From Phycisphaerales bacterium (GTDB lineage Bacteria; Planctomycetota; Phycisphaerae; Phycisphaerales; UBA1924), in NCBI GenBank assembly GCA_020054055.1, contig JAGVLZ010000126.1, positions 1 through 6,654 of the forward strand: a stretch of DNA of 6,654 bases, written 5' to 3'. Shown in pieces: positions 6,515 through 6,654 of this stretch. The number at the start of each line of letters is the position of its first letter. Within the stretch, counting starts at the first letter, position 1. A program made the translations under genes and the position numbers. The notes under the pieces were generated by a model. That model ran no database searches, was not told the DNA's origin, and saw only the letters and a list, made by a program, of their open reading frames with translations.

Positions 6515-6654
6515 ATGGAAAGCATGAAACAGGCCAATGATCGTGTTGAGATCGCGGAGGCGGCGATGCGCGCAGCGGAGGCGGATGCGGAGCGCGCGAA
6601 GGGGACGGAGTTGGAGGCGACGATGATGGCGCGAGCGAAGCAGGCAAAGCAGGC
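6515..6654 (+). CDS. N-terminus of an Ala/Glu-rich helical protein (partial, runs off window)
   Basis: 46 codons are open to the right edge. A strong Shine-Dalgarno, TAAGGAG (6502-6508), precedes the ATG by 6 nt; an earlier ATG at 6510 stops after five codons. The translation begins MESMKQANDRVEIAEAAMRA and continues rich in Ala, Glu, Lys and Met with no Pro, one Gly and no aromatic residue. It is therefore probably one long amphipathic helix or coiled coil. No signal peptide or membrane segment is seen so far. The family cannot be named from this fragment. It is probably expressed from the promoter at 6319-6347 rather than cotranscribed with the membrane protein gene 345 bp upstream, although read-through is possible. 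Confidence 0.75.
   Translation, partial: MESMKQANDRVEIAEAAMRAAEADAERAKGTELEATMMARAKQAKQ

Overview
The window looks like chromosomal DNA from a GC-rich bacterium. Coding strands have a strong C/G third-position bias. A planctomycete (Phycisphaerae-like) or similar environmental lineage is my best guess, from codon use, the type III glutamine synthetase and the style of intergenic repeats. No phylogenetic marker is present, so this is tentative.

Layout. (1) 2-100: the last 32 codons of an unrecognised plus-strand gene, converging on a minus-strand ArsR/HTH_20-type winged-helix regulator (196-849). (2) 850-1020: a divergent control region. A perfect 11-bp inverted repeat abuts the regulator start codon and covers candidate -10 boxes for both directions. 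A second hairpin lies in the leader of the next gene. (3) 1021-3225: a complete type III glutamine synthetase (glnN), 734 aa, the metabolic core gene of the window. (4) 3234-4149: an intact single-domain HUH/Y1 transposase of the REP-associated (RAYT) type, 193 aa. It is bracketed by hairpin repeats: three direct 43-bp units upstream, two units with the same 43-bp spacing downstream, then one inverted unit. (5) 4150-5260: about 1.1 kb without a convincing gene. It holds diverged members of the hairpin family, each with a GTGC head beside the stem, and other short-period low-complexity repeats. (6) 5261-6169: an orphan membrane-anchored helical protein with less GC-biased codons. (7) 6170-6654: a gap with a good sigma70-like promoter (6319-6347), then the start of a helical Ala/Glu-rich protein (from 6515) that runs off the window.

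How it works together. The regulator and glnN are divergent and share one operator-like palindrome, so the regulator plausibly controls itself and perhaps glnN. The transposase and hairpins form a candidate RAYT/REP(IN) system. The GTGC head, the TCCT tetraloop, compensatory stem changes and two inverted hairpin pairs of 109 and 110 bp make this the most interesting part of the window. The last two genes are not linked to the others by anything visible.
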